NCBI RefSeq assembly: GCF_020080835.1 | Contig: NC_058167.1 | Span: 9,766,957-9,830,956, forward strand | Direction: 5' to 3' | DNA from: Cotesia glomerata | Taxonomy: Eukaryota; Arthropoda; Insecta; Hymenoptera; Braconidae | Length of the DNA stretch: 64,000 bases | In this document: positions 1 through 12,654 of the stretch, piece after piece | How the letters are laid out: each line of letters starts with the position of its first letter | Position numbering within the stretch: position 1 is the first letter of the stretch | Translations under genes and position numbers: made by a program | Notes under the pieces: generated by a model | Seen by the model: the letters and a program-made list of their open reading frames with translations, nothing else | Told to the model about the DNA's origin: nothing | Databases searched by the model: none

Positions 1-398
1 GAGAGAGACTAGTTTTAATTATAATATCTATTCATTAGCAAGCACTTCTCTTAAGCCGGATGCTTAAATAATATAAATGTTCATGACGTCATTTATACAG
101 CGTACATCGAGAAAATAAAATTATAATATTCATCGCTTTTTATATTAATTAAACTTTAATTTTTAATAAAATTATTCAAAATAAAATCAATTAATATTTT
201 TATGGTTATAATTACTATGTTAGATTTTAACTAACTAAAGAGTAAATATTACGGCTGCTAAATATCAAAACACAGTAACTGATATTTTTAAAATTAAAAA
301 AAAATTCTTCTTATAACAAAAAATATTATTTATACTTTGATAACATATTTTTAAAATTCTAATAGAAAAAAAATGATTTAATAATGTGTTTTTATAAA
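1..398. other. AT-rich sequence at window start, nothing recognised
   Basis: No ORF, TIR or tRNA-like signal seen before Helitron copy 1. Confidence 0.5.
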
Positions 399-1105
399 CT
401 AGTAACCTTGCAGTCACTAATATGTGACTTCCGTGACTTTTAAACTATAAATAAATAAAATTTTGCATTATTAAATAATGACTTTTGTTAAATTGCACTG
501 TAATTTTTTAACTATTGACTTTTCTAAAGATATAAGCTCATCCTGATGTTAGACTCATCGAGACTTTTTATTTGAGTACCCACAAGATTTTTTTATATAT
601 TTTATATATTTCACAAATATCATATATATAAAATATATGAAAAATTTCATGTGGGTACTCAAACAAAAAGTCTCGATGAGTGTAACATCGCAATAAGCTT
701 ATATCTTTAAAAATATCAATAATTAAGAAATGATGTTGTATCTTGTCACCTAATGATGTTATTGAAGATATAAGCTTATCTTGATGTTACACTCATCGAG
801 ACCTTTCATTTCAGTACCCACATGATTTTCTTTATATATTTCATATATTTTATGTATATGATATTTATGAAATATATAAAATATATAAAAAATTAATGTG
901 GGTACTCAAATGAAAGGTCTCGATGAGTGTAATGTCGGGATGAGCTTATATCTTTAAAAATGTCAATAGTTCACAAGATACAAGGTCGTTTTTTAATTAT
1001 GTTAAATTGCACTATACTTTCTTAACTATTGACATTTTTAAAGATATAAGCTCATCCCGATGTTACACTCATGAAGAGCTTTCATTTGAGTACCCACATG
1101 CATTT

Positions 1106-1172
<67 letters not shown>

Positions 1173-1979
1173 TATGAAAAAATTGATGTGGGTACTCAAA
1201 TGAAAGGTCTTGATGAGTATAACATCAGAATGAGCTTATATCTTCAAAAATACCAATAGTTTACAAGTTATTCGTTAAAATGCCCTGTACTTTTTTAACT
1301 ATTAACATTTTTACAGATATAAGCTCATCTCGATGTTACACTCATCAAGAGCTGTCATTTGAGTACCTAAATGCATTTTCATATATTCATATATATAAAT
1401 ATGTAAAATATATGAAAAATTGATGTGGGTACTCAAATGAAAGGTCTTGATGAGTATAACATCAGAATGAGCTTATATCTTCAAAAATACCAATAGTTTA
1501 CAAGTTATTCGTTAAAATGCCCTGTACTTTTTTAACTATTAACATTTTTACAGATATAAGCTCATCTCGATGTTACACTCATCAAGAGCTATCATTTGAG
1601 TACCTAAATGCATTTTCATATATTTTTCATATATTCATATATATAAATATATAAAATATATGAAAAATTGATGTGGGTACTCAAATGAAAGGTCTCGATG
1701 AGTGTAACATCGGAATGAGCTTATATCTTTAAAAATGTCAATATTTTACAAGATACAAGGTCATTTCTAAACTATGTATCTAGATATAAAGCATTTTCGA
1801 ATGAAGCCTAAGTACTTATCATAATAAATTGACTATCGGTGAGAATGATATGAAACCTTGAAAAGGCATAAATTCAAATCAAGACTTTTGCAATGACACT
1901 AAATTTCTCTAAAAAAGAACGATTTTATCATATGACTATCCTGAACACGAAATTTTTCTTATTTTCTTAATAATATAGA
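399..1979 (-). mobile_element. Non-autonomous Helitron, copy 1 (five internal palindromes)
   Basis: On the minus strand it begins TCTATATTATTAAGAAAATA (plus-strand end 1979) preceded by A and ends in CTAG (399-402) followed by T, the A|T target of Helitrons. The interior is a tandem array of palindromic monomers; the AGATATAAGC marker recurs near 528, 765, 1041, 1315 and 1553. A (TA)n run fills one palindrome loop (about 1090-1168). It carries no Rep/Helicase ORF, so it is non-autonomous. Confidence 0.85.
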
Positions 1980-3181
1980 TGATTGTTTTAAAAACTGTCA
2001 AAATTTTATTGCAATAATTTACTAAAAATTTTTTATTTAATTTATTAAGTTATTTTTTCAATTTTTATTATCAATCAATCATTTTTTTTTTTTTTAATTT
2101 TCAATTCTCTTTTTCTTATAAAAAAGTAGTTTATTACATTTTGATCTAATCTACAATTCTAAATTAAAAAAAAAAAAATTGTGAACCGAGAAAATAATTT
2201 TTCAGTCTTGAGTCAAGCAAAAAAAAATAAAAAATTATAAAATTCTTCATGATATTGGCTAAAGATTTCCTATTTTCAATCAAGTTAATTTTTTTATGAT
2301 TGAAGATAAATAAAAAAAAAAAAAATTCCATCGACGTTCACCGACTTTCATCTCATTTATTGATGGCGTTTGCCAGCTTAATTTAGTCGAAATTATTAAC
2401 ATTAGCATGAGCATTAACCTGAGCTACGGGCAGATAGGAACCAACCAGGCATGTCTGTTTGATAAAAACCGGTTGATCCTTGTAAAGATAGTAATAGCTG
2501 GTGCAGTAGCAATATACTTAAACGTACACGCTGTCATTAGTGAATTGGAGTGTACCGCTCGATTTAGACCGTGCATGACAACGAGTAGACCGTGAAGCTG
2601 CTCCAGTGTAGTGTCATTGTTGTTGCTTTGTCGTAGGTATATTGTATATTGCATATTGTATATTGTGTCGCATGCTCAAGCTGAATATTCCTGGCAAGGG
2701 TATTGAGAGATTGCGAGAGCATTGGCTGGTAGGTAAACATACGCCACCAGCGCACACCTCAACATCATTGTTCTTTGAGTGTACGTGAAATGATGGCAGC
2801 GAGCTCCGAGCCGTGTACGTGCACCAGGATCGATGCCCTCGATATAATATCGCCTCCACTAAACCTTACCTCGAAACCGTTCCTATTATTCTCACTCATG
2901 CATTTATGAGATGCATACCTTACACGTTATCGAGGAACGTTGTTTACCGATAACTTCAGGTGTTTCAATATTAGATCCAGGTCTAGTAATTTTATAATTA
3001 TTTATTGATGATTGGTATTTCGATTAATATTTAGCGGTTAGGGTCAATTTCGTCGATTCGATTCATTAATTATAATGCTAGATTTGAAGGTTGATTTTTT
3101 TTAATTCAAGTAAATAATTTGGGAAGTTTTTTAAAGCTTAATAGCACAAATAAATTATGAATTATAAATATTTTAAGACTA
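1980..3181. other. Mixed AT-rich and GC-richer unique sequence, no gene seen
   Basis: 1980-2330 is AT-rich. 2330-2950 is GC-richer and apparently single copy; its short frames on both strands show no recognisable domain. It could be conserved intronic DNA of Cdk5alpha. Confidence 0.5.
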
Positions 3182-3669
3182 TACATTGGAAAAAAATTAA
3201 CTTGAATTAAAAAAGATATTAAGAGGAACGAAGACTATAAATTTTTGAATCCAGTAGAATTTTTTTGGTAAATATTTACAAGTGGGGTCAACCATTTTAA
3301 TTTTCATTTTTTTGAACGAAATTTCTATTTGATTTTATTGATATATTTTTTTTTTGAAAAATACATAAAAAATTGAACATTTGAAAAAAAAAAAGTTGAT
3401 TATTACAATTTTAACAAATTTTCAAAAAAATTTATAAATTTTTTAAAAAATTGTGATGAATATCACAACTTGATGAATATTAAAGTTTTTTTTTTAATTG
3501 TTCGTTTTTTTATGTACAGTAGCGCTGAAAAGTATTTATTTATTTTTATTTATTTATTTATTTATTTACTTCCCAAAAAGATAGATATACAAAAATCGTA
3601 CATATAAATCCTAAAGAGGAAACACAATGTTCCCTGTGCATAGGTTCGGGAAGAGTTAATAGGCATAAG

Positions 3670-3808
3670 GTAAAAGCCCCAATAGATGATCACGTACCAG
3701 TATATGACCACTCCATGTATTTGTATATCTATATTCACAAATATAGGTATACAAATACATGGAATGATCATATACTGGTACATGATCATATATTGGGGCT
3801 TTTATCTT
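3670..3808. repeat. Long hairpin within the Tc1-like element
   Basis: Arms of about 60 bp (AAAGCCCCAATA ... TATTGGGGCTTTT) with a short AT loop. The palindrome makes both strands look weakly open over it, but neither frame is a gene. Confidence 0.8.
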
Positions 3809-4232
3809 ATATGGTTAATTTATCATATGTGCCTATTTAACAAAATATACTTAGTATTGAAAAATTTGTACGTTATTTATAATAGAAAAATATAAAGCGA
3901 AAACATAGAATAGCACCAGAAACGTGCAAGTTTTGTAAAAGTTATAATTATTATTCTTCATACGATTAAATACTATTATTACGACTAGCGCAAGTGACAT
4001 ATCTTTTATTCGGTTGCTAGTTGTTTCTGACTGGACGTCAACCATATTTTAATATAATTTTTAGTTTTTTTAGTAAATGTATGTGTATTCTTTATTTCAT
4101 TCGGTAGCTTATTAAAATATTTAATTGCAGTATACAGTGGACTGCTTTGAAATTTAGTCTTCGTTATTTTAGGTCCTTGGATTATTTTGACAAATATATT
4201 TAATGGTTTAATTAAAAATAAATATGAAACTT

Positions 4233-4510
4233 ACACGGAAAAAAGAAAACTCCAAAAATTACAGTATAAAATGTAAAATCGGTCCCGTCGTAATCAAAAC
4301 TAGAAAAATTACAGTTTGAAATAACATTTTTTTAAATTCAATTTTATAGCTTAATATTCAGAGCTTGCAATGTAAATATTACATTCTACAATGTGATTAT
4401 TATAAAATCTGTAATAATTAAAATCTGAAACTGTAATTTTTCCAGTTTTCATCACGAAGCGCCACGTTGCATTATATACTGTAATTTTTCGAGCTTTCTT
4501 TGTTCTGTGT
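4233..4510. mobile_element. MITE of 278 bp nested in the Tc1-like element
   Basis: TIRs ACACGGAAAAAAGAAAACTC and its partner GAGCTTTCTTTGTTCTGTGT, with AAATTACAGTATA inside both ends. The flanking Tc1-like sequence continues on both sides and matches the uninterrupted second copy near 12835. Confidence 0.8.
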
Positions 4511-5547
4511 AATAATCATTTATTTATTTTTTTAACAGCTTTTGAATAATCTACAGAATAGTGTCAAAGTGATCCTTGTTCGTAACAAAAGAAAGTTTAA
4601 TTTTTAAAATATTAGGACAATGGTGGCTCCAAAAAGTATTTTGACATTGTTAAAAAAAACTAACGCATAACGTTGTAAAAATACTTTTGAGCGCTACTGT
4701 ACCTTTCAAAAAAAGATAAAATAGAAATTTTATCCAAAAACATGAGAGCCAAAATTTTTTTCCAACTTTTAAAGGCAAGAAAGCTATCGAAATCTTAATT
4801 TTTTTCTTTCACGATATTTTTTATTATTAATGCGCCGTAAAAATAAGCAGAATAAAAATAAATTAGAAATGTTAATTTTTCATCTAGTTATTGCCCAAAA
4901 CAGGGTTGACCCCACTTGTAAATAATTTTAAAAATTTTTCTCTTGCATTTAATTTAATTTTTTTTTTTCAGTGTAAAAATTTTGAAACGAAATAGTTAAT
5001 AATTAAAAGGTACAAAAAAAGTAAAATAATAACTTTTAAAAATGATAATTTAAAAAATTTACTAAAATTCAAACCATCCAAAGAATTTCATCGTGAAATT
5101 ATATTACGAACAGAATTATTTATGTATTTCTTCTAAGAATTCCATTTCCTTTATAATATTTTCCGTTTCTAAACGTCAGTTTATCGGGCATGAGAATACT
5201 TGAAGTTTTTCATGTAAATTTATTAAACCCCAAGAATTCCAGATTAATTTAACTAAAAATTTATTCCCTTTTAAATTCTTTCAAGTTCCTTCAAATTATT
5301 AACTATAAAAAAAATATCTGTGTCAAGTAATCCAATTTCGCGGCTTTCTCTCAAATAATTTTTACAAGACTAAATAAAACATATACACTTAATATTTATT
5401 TATTTATTTACTTAATATTTGAAAAAGACCTAACAGCCAAGGGCCAGTAATAAGGTCACTTAATTTTACATCTGATATATAAATTATAAATTTTTGCATT
5501 ATTATTTGATTGCCATGTTTTATTAAAGTGCCTAATATAATTTTGAT

Positions 5548-6235
5548 AATAGTATATTGTGTGACTAGGGATGAAACAAAACGATTTCAGACCAGAGTGA
5601 AGTTGCCTGCCCGAGCGAAGCGAGGGCTGGCATCACTCGGTCTGAAATCGTGTTTCATCCCGCGTCACACATTATATTTTTCATATAAGTTGCATTAAAA
5701 ATGCTAGTTTCAATGTCTGGAGCCAACCAGAACTAGATAGTTTCAGACGAACAGCGAAAATACCATTTTATTATGAAACTTATAATAAAATAGAAAGTAA
5801 TGGTTTATTTTTTACCAAACATTATTCGTAAATTGACAAGTTTTCTTTTATCATTCTTATTTATGCTTAATAACAGAGTTATAATATGTCAGTACAGTTA
5901 ACGGTTAGAATGACAATTATAAAGGTATAAAATAAACAAACAATTGATAGGATTGAAAATAAAGCTGCAACTTCACCTCGCGGACAGAAAATCGTCATTT
6001 TCTGTCCGCCGGGAAGAAATAATTGATACCTGCCCGGCACAGTCGCATTGGTCTGAAATTGTCTAGTTTCGGTTGGCTCAACAGGCATTGAAACTCACAT
6101 TTTCAATGCAGGTTATATGAAAAATATTTATTTCTGCCCTCCGGCGGGAAAGTGGCAACTTTCTGGCCGCTGCGCTAAACAAAGTTGCCACATTCCGGCT
6201 ACGTCGAGCAGAAAAATAGTATACATACCTTGGCC
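5548..6235. mobile_element. Foldback-type repeat with GC-rich hairpins
   Basis: A hairpin at about 5557-5674 (GGGATGAAACAAAACGATTT against AAATCGTGTTTCATCCC, loop CCGAGCGAAGCGAGGG) is followed by arms 5676-5745 and 6048-6127 that are inverted copies of one another. Smaller hairpins of GGACAGAAAATCG type and GGCAACTTTC...AAAGTTGCCAC lie inside. The nominal open frames here are palindrome by-products. Confidence 0.65.
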
Positions 6236-6237
6236 AG

Positions 6238-6768
6238 TAAATCCGAACAAAAACAGTTTCACTGTAAAAAAAGTCGCGCCAAGTCCACGTTCATAAGACT
6301 ATTAGGAAAAAAAATTTTTTTTTTTCTACACAAAAATATACAAAATAAAAAAATTAAAAAATCCAAGTAACCGATATGATTGTTTATGATTTTCGGAAAT
6401 TAAAAAAAATTTTATTGTAAATTTAAAAATAAAAAAAAAAATTTTAGAACGTATTTAGTGTGCGTGGTTGCAAAATATTTTACTTTTAATGAAATTCGTA
6501 AAATCTATTTACTAGGACTTTAAAAAAATTGAAATACACAATGACGCACACCAAGTACGTTCTAAAATTTTTTTTTTAATTTTTAAATTTACAATAAAAT
6601 TTTTTTTAATTTCCGAAAATCATAAACAATCATATCGGTTACTTGGATTTTTTAATTTTTTTATTTTGTATCTTTTTGTAAAGAAAAAAAATTTTTTTCC
6701 TAATAGTCTTATGAACGTGGACTTGGCGCGACTTTTTACAGTGAAACTGTTTTGTTCGGATTTTAGTA
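6238..6768. mobile_element. Giant palindrome of about 530 bp (foldback MITE)
   Basis: Arms of roughly 220-240 bp (left 6238-6475, right 6545-6768): TCCGAACAAAAACAGTTTCA against TGAAACTGTTTTGTTCGGA, GCGCCAAGTCCACGTTCATA against TATGAACGTGGACTTGGCGC, and AACCGATATGATTGTTTATG against its complement. The central spacer is about 70 bp. Arm identity is very high. Confidence 0.9.
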
Positions 6769-8431
6769 TTTTTTGTAATTATAATGAAAAATTACAATTG
6801 ATAACAACTTAAATCTCGTGTTGACTGCATTTTTTACTGCAAACTATCCCCTTGAAGCTACGGTTTATGTAGATGTAATTCCAGTGCACCCTGGCGGCCA
6901 TAGATGCAGGCTATGAATCACTTTTTTTTACTGTAGTTGCGTGTCTATAGGAAGGATTACTACACATTTTTATTTTATCTAGTCTGTGGCGCTGATATTT
7001 CCCATCGAAAAAAAGTCAGGATCGAAATTTCTGGGCTTACTATAGTTTGTGCTGATAAAATTTAATAATTTTAAGTGAATTAAGTGTTATAATTGATTAT
7101 AATTAATTAATATCAGTAAAATAAAGTATAAATTACTTTTATAATATATCATTTTGGAAAAAGGAGAACCATATAATTAAATAAAATTTTGCAACCTCGA
7201 AATACCGTTCTGCTTACAGTAAACACAGTCGGTAGTCTGGCGCTCCGTTTACAACGGGATTTTTGAACGGAACTTGGCGCCAGATTCTACCGAATCTGTG
7301 GATAAGAAAGCCTCAGATCACATGTTTGTCAACCTCGGCTTCGCCTCGGCCAACAATTACATGTGATCTGAGACTTTTCTTATTTTACTGGCCTAGGTAT
7401 GTAATATACTATTTCTCATTTCCAAACAATTTTTTCTTTACTTTTTACAATGACAATATCAGCAATCTAGTTGATGTAGGCAATAAATAAAGCTTTTTTT
7501 AAATACTCAATAAACTCCTGACACTAATACGCTGGCGTAAAATCTATGTCAGTTTACAAGTAGCTTTTTATGATGCTCTATCATTCTCGCCCACGCATTT
7601 GAGCGTTAATAAGTAAGTCTATAATAACAATAACGTGTAAAAGCACGATTCGATGGTCACCGGCACTTCTGACCACCATTATCATAAAAATAATCATAAT
7701 CATAACAATGATGCTAATGATGATGATAGCTATTTTTTCTTTCACGCTATACGGTCGTCGACACTATGACGTTTTTTCTCGCTGGCAAACCCAGCCCTTA
7801 AGCAGCTACTTTTATCAATAATAATAATAATAACAATAATATCAACAACAATGTTAATATTCATAAAGAGGACAAGCATCGGCTTAAACTCACCCAGCGA
7901 ATTCCGATATAGAAAAATCTAGCAAAAATATAAATATAACGCAGACTTAGACTTGGACTATGACTATATGTACTGTATACATATTATACCGAGTATGGAG
8001 TTGAAATAATACATAAAAGAGGGTATAGCTCCGATCAATATGGGGTGACTGACCTTTTTACTGCAGCTCTTAAGTATTTCGCAATCATTGTTCACTTGCT
8101 CTTTCAGAAATATTTTTTTGATTTTTTTATCCGTTCGAATTTAAGTGAAAAGTGTCTGGGTGAAGAATCGATATTGACACGTGTTTTATATTAGAGAATA
8201 ATTTTATTTTGTAGGAAAAAAACAAATGGAACAAATTTAAAATCCGGTTGATGATAATTAGATTAAATGATTTACGTTGAAAGTGGAGTATTCTGCACGT
8301 TTTTTTTTTAAAGCTCCGCAAGGTCATTGGCAGTGTCACGTTGAGTTTGTAAATATAATTATGAGATTTTATAATTTTACTGATCAAATTTTTTTAAGTA
8401 TATTGATGGAGTTAAATTTTTATAATTTTAA
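6769..8431. other. No gene recognised; microsatellites and compact palindromes
   Basis: Contains ATA/AAT-type short repeats (for example 7819-7860) and unique AT-rich DNA besides the palindromes annotated separately. Confidence 0.5.
7229..7386. repeat. Two adjacent compact palindromes
   Basis: The first is 7229-7291 (GGTAGTCTGGCGC... against GGCGCCAGATTCTACC). The second is 7300-7386 (AAGAAAGCCTCAGATCACATGT against ACATGTGATCTGAGACTTTTCTT, loop CCTCGGCTTCGCCTCGG). They are GC-richer than the flanks. Confidence 0.75.
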
Positions 8432-10227
8432 TCTATATTATTAAGAGAATAAGAAAAATTTTGTGGCCAGTGTATTTATATGATAAAATGGGTTTTTATC
8501 GTTAAATTTGGTATCGTTTAGAAAAGTTTTGACCCGGAGTTGTGCCTTTTCAAGGTTTCATATCATTCTTACCGATAGTCAATTCATTATGATAAGTATT
8601 TAGGCTGCATTCGAAAATGCTTTATCTCTGGATACATAATTAAGAAATGACCTTGTATCTTGTAAACTATTGACATTTTTAAAAATATAAGCTCATCCCG
8701 ATGTTACATTTATCGAGACCTTTCATTTGAGTACCCACATCAATTTTTCATATATATATATATATAAATACTCAACTGAAAGCTCTTAATGAGTGTAACA
8801 TCGGAATGAATTTATATCTTTAAAAATGTCAATAGTTAAGGAAGTACAGTGTAATTTAACATAATTAAGAAACGACCTTGTATCTTGTGAACTATTGACA
8901 TTCTTAAAGATATACGCTCATCCCGATGTTACATTTATCGAGACCTTTCGTTCGAGTACCCACACGGAAAAAAGTAAACTGTAATAAATAACAGTCGATT
9001 TATAATAAGTAATGATCAACTGCTAAAAATTACCATTTCAAATAGTAAAATCATGATTTTACTATTCACTTTATAATATTTACCATTTAAACGTTACAAT
9101 TTACTCTTTAAATGGAAGAAAATACTATTTCAAACAGTAATATTCGCTATGTAAATATCTAAAATGTTAAAGTATAATAATTAATAATTCAGACTTTGAT
9201 ATTTATCATTTGGTACCCAAAAAATGATCTTATGATATGTAAAAAGTATAAAATAAAGTTAGTAAATTTCTAATACAAGCAACGTCAATATTTACAAAGT
9301 AAAATGGTAAATTTTAAACGCAACACTAAAAATCAAACTGTAATTATTGACTTGCTTGGACTGGTAAAATGTATATTTTAAAAGTATAATTTTTACTGTT
9401 TCAAATGTTAAATTCTCCCAGAGTGCGACCCCCTTCTCTTTCATCTGAGTTCCTCTTCTCCTCATAATATGGACTACATATTGAAATGGCAATTTTTACT
9501 GTTTGAAACTGTAATTTTTTAAGATGAAAGAGTCGTTATTTACTATAGTGACAGCTACTAATCACTTATTTTGGATAGTAAATTATAAATAGTGGCTTTT
9601 ATACTTTCTACATTAAGTTCTGTAATATTTATATTTTTGCCACCCCGATGTCCGCTTTACTGTTTGAAACTATAAAAATTAACCGGAATCCGAGTAAATA
9701 TTACAGTTTACTTTTTTCCGTCCACATCAATTTTTCATATATTTATATATATATTATAAATATGTATACATGAAAAATATATCAAAATGCATGTGGGTAC
9801 TCAAATGAAAGCTTTTGATGAGTGTAACATCGGGATTAGCTTATATCTTTAAAAATGTCAATAGTTAAGAAAGTACAGTACAATTTAACATAATTCAGAA
9901 ACGACCTTGTATCTTGTGAACTATTGACATTCTTAAAGATATAAGCTCATCCCGATGTTACATTTATTGAGACCTTTCATTTGAGTACCTACATCAATTT
10001 TTCATATATTTATATATATTACATATATGTATATATGAAAATGCATGTGGGTACTCAAATGAAAGCTCTTAATGAGTATAACATCGGTATGAGCTTATAT
10101 CTTTAAACACGTCAATAGTTAAAAAAGTACAGTGCAATTTAACAAAAATCATTATTTATGAAGCAAAATTTTATTTATTTATAGTTTACAAGTCACGACA
10201 GTCGCATAGTGACTGCAAGGTTGCTAG
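8432..10227 (+). mobile_element. Non-autonomous Helitron, copy 2 (with nested MITE)
   Basis: Starts TCTATATTATTAAGAGAATA after an A and ends CTAG (10224-10227) before T. A subterminal hairpin-like CAGTCGC-ATA-GTGACTG lies about 12 bases before the end. It holds three palindromic monomers; the second is split by a 758-bp MITE (8964-9721). Confidence 0.88.
8964..9721. mobile_element. MITE family A, copy 1 (758 bp, nested in Helitron)
   Basis: Terminal inverted repeats begin ACGGAAAAAAGTAAACTGTA. The flanking CCAC at 8960-8963 and 9722-9725 is a 4-bp target duplication: removing the element and one CCAC restores the Helitron palindrome arm GTACCCACATCAA. No transposase frame is seen. Confidence 0.9.
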
Positions 10228-10239
10228 TTTTAATTATAA

Positions 10240-10700
10240 TTCTGGCTTACGGATGAGAGATACAGAAAATTTTATAGAGATCTTTTTTAAAGAGTATTTA
10301 ATTTTTTATAAAAAAAGACATAATTTTTTCGACTTTTATAAATTTCAATATTTAACCCAGAGATTTGAGTTTTAGTTTTTTAGTAAATCGGTCTAGTAAT
10401 CTTTTTGATTGAGGATGATATCTTTAACTTTTGACCTCGAATTTTGACGAAGGTATAGAAGATACCGCAAAATTGAAAAGAACCTTTTTTGTAGAGAATT
10501 TTATTGTAAAAGTTCTCTTATAAATTTTCCGTATCTTTAATATTTACTCCAATATTTGAACAAAAAGTATTACAGGATAAATTAATTTTTGCTTTTTCTT
10601 TAAATTCAAAACACATCTATCAAAGTTTTCCGGACGAAAAGATTTTTCATACCCAGAAGCACTTTTTTAACCTATCGGAACATTTTTCCATAAATTTACC
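10240..10700. repeat. Dispersed repeat family B, copy 1
   Basis: Shares blocks such as TTTTGACCTCGAATT(T/C)TGAC, TGTAGAGAATTT and TATCTTTAATATTTA with 55270-55930 and 58430-58690. No terminal structure was identified. Confidence 0.55.
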
Positions 10701-11690
10701 CGTTCGAACCCGACTTTTTCTCAACCGACCTCTATAAATTTCCTTGTTTCTACCTCAAGATTCACACATTTCACAAATATCCTTCTCCATCATAAATTCC
10801 GGCATTATCACACCCAATATCGTGGATTTTTTCTCGCCTTTGGCGATCTTTCAAGCTCCCAAGCTTCGATCGCTGAAAATTTCCATATCCTCAGTCTCCT
10901 TTTGTTTCACTCCCCTTGCAAGTGATTATAAATTCTAATCGCAATTTAACGGGCGGATGACTCAGCTTCTGAATAAAAACCTCCAATTTGGGCGCGTCTA
11001 ATTGCTCGGGGGTAAACGTTCGTGTTCTGCTGATGGCAAATATATGTTAACTGTATACATTGGCCTCGTGCCCAATCCATAAATATACGTGACTAGGTAA
11101 AAGGTCAGGTGTATCGGAACAAACATATCCTCACACATTATGATTATTATTTCTATCCGTTACTTTTTTTAGACAATAAACATTTAAGGAAATTTCTATT
11201 TATGAAAAATCTTTAAGATCAGATTGATGCACTGATAGAATAATTTACTAACTATTAATTAATTTATTTATTTATTCAAAAACAATTTATTTAATTATTT
11301 ATTAAATGTCACTAATTAATTTTTTTTAATTAAATAAAAATAAAATATTGATGTAATTTTTTAAAAATATTTTCTGGAAAAATTTATGATAATTTTAAAA
11401 ATTTTTAACGAATAATTATTTTTTTATTTAAAAAAAAAAAAAAACAAAATAATAAAGAATTCACTCCGCAAAATTTCTTTATTATTAATAAGAAATAAAA
11501 TCTTTTTCAAAGTAATTTTTACTTTAAAGAAATCTAATTAATTAAAAATCCACTTCGTAAATTTTTAATGGATTTCATAGAAATCTATGCATTGGTCCTT
11601 GCATCGGAATTCACGCGGAATTTTGTCATTTTATCTCTTATTTAATCGAGTAAGGCTCAAAATTGGCATTGGCTCAAAAGTTTATATATT
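10701..11690. other. Unique AT-rich DNA, no gene seen
   Basis: GC-richer around 10740-11110, with short non-diagnostic frames only; otherwise AT-rich. No exon of the missing Cdk5alpha cyclin fold could be recognised here. Confidence 0.4.
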
Positions 11691-12320
11691 TATGTATGTA
11701 TGTAATACAACGCGGCTTGTGGACACGAAAGCGTCTACAATTCTCAACGAATTTAGATGAAACTTGGTACACATATTCTTTGGATAATAAACTTAAATGA
11801 GTTCGAAGATGAGCGAAATCCGTCAATAAGTTTAGAAATGGTAGCTCTTCAAAATGATCAAAATAGTGAAAATCACGTTTACGGTGACTTTATTGATGTA
11901 TAACTTTTAATTGAAAAGAGACGGCTAATTTTTGATAAATTCATGTGGAAGCTTATTAAATTAGCTCTAATTTGATGTAAATAACATTGAAATTTTGACC
12001 ATTTTTAGTTATTTTATTAGAGTTAAGAGTTCTATTATATCATTTTCAGGTAATGTGTAGTACAAGCGACTTATGAATGTTATTCTATCGATAATTCTCA
12101 ACAGATCCTAATGAAATTGAGTTTACAAATTCCTTGGACAATTAGCTTGCATGAGTCATAAAATGAGCGAAATTATTTCATTAGTTCAGAAGTAGTAGCT
12201 CTTCAAAATGGTCAAAATAGTAAAAATTACGTTTTCGGTGACTTTGTTGATGTATTTCTTTTGATAGAAAAAAGATAGCTAATTTTTAATAAATTCATGT
12301 GAAAGCTCATGAAATTATCT
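11690..12320. repeat. Dispersed repeat family C with two internal units
   Basis: Two related units about 358 bp apart (GATCAAAATAGTGAAAATCAC near 11855 and GGTCAAAATAGTAAAAATTAC near 12212). The same family, starting with the ACGCG(C)GGCTTGTGGA block, recurs at 32940-33720, where a TTAA element interrupts it. Confidence 0.7.
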
Positions 12321-12560
12321 CTAATTTGACGTGCATAGAAAAAAAATGTTCTTGAATCAAGTATATAATTTTGAAAAACTATGAAATATTTTGATACTAA
12401 ATATTTTTGATTTGAGTAGAAAAACTCTTGATTTAAGGAAATTTTAAGGAAATTGATTCAAGAATTTTTCGTCTTGATTCAAGACAATTACCCTCTTCAA
12501 AATTATATTCTTGGTTCAAGAATTTTTCTCTTAAATCAAGTTAATTTTTTTTTCTGTGTA
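12321..12560. repeat. AAGAAT/CTTGATTC-rich MITE-like repeat
   Basis: Repeated TTGATTCAAGAATTTTT-type inverted blocks ending TTTTTCTGTGTA; related in style to 15820-16040, 54573-55225 and 58795-59480. Confidence 0.45.
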
Positions 12561-12654
12561 CATAACGTTAACTTTTTGAGAATTATTAGTTATTTTATCG
12601 AAGTTAAGAGTTTAATTGAACCATTCTCTAACCAGATTCTAACGGAAGTCGGAA

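Larger units (their letters stand above)
3517..4699. mobile_element. Tc1/mariner-like non-autonomous element
   Basis: Ends CAGTAGCGCTGAAAAGTATT and its inverted partner AATACTTTTGAGCGCTACTG, flanked by TA on both sides (3515-3516 and 4700-4701), as in the Tc1/mariner superfamily. No transposase remains. It contains a large hairpin (3670-3808) and a nested MITE (4233-4510). Confidence 0.82.
3182..4976. mobile_element. Outer TIR element hosting a Tc1-like element
   Basis: The outer arms are inverted copies: TACAAGTGGGGTCAACC near 3278 matches GGTTGACCCCACTTGTA near 4903, and ends near 3182 and 4976 pair (ACATTGGAAAAAAATTAA against TTAATTTTTTTTTTCAGTGT). Removing 3517-4699 leaves a MITE of roughly 600 bp. 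Confidence 0.65.

Noticed and set aside
1090..1170. CRISPR-like regular repeats in the 500-1760 array
   Set aside because: Units are long palindromes inside a Helitron, with no short direct repeats and unique spacers.
3562..3895. Mirror-image frames on both strands rich in Tyr and Ile
   Set aside because: They come from the two arms of one hairpin; translations are near copies because of the palindrome.
10744..10938. Possible missing Cdk5alpha exon
   Set aside because: Wrong strand and no resemblance to the p35 cyclin fold.
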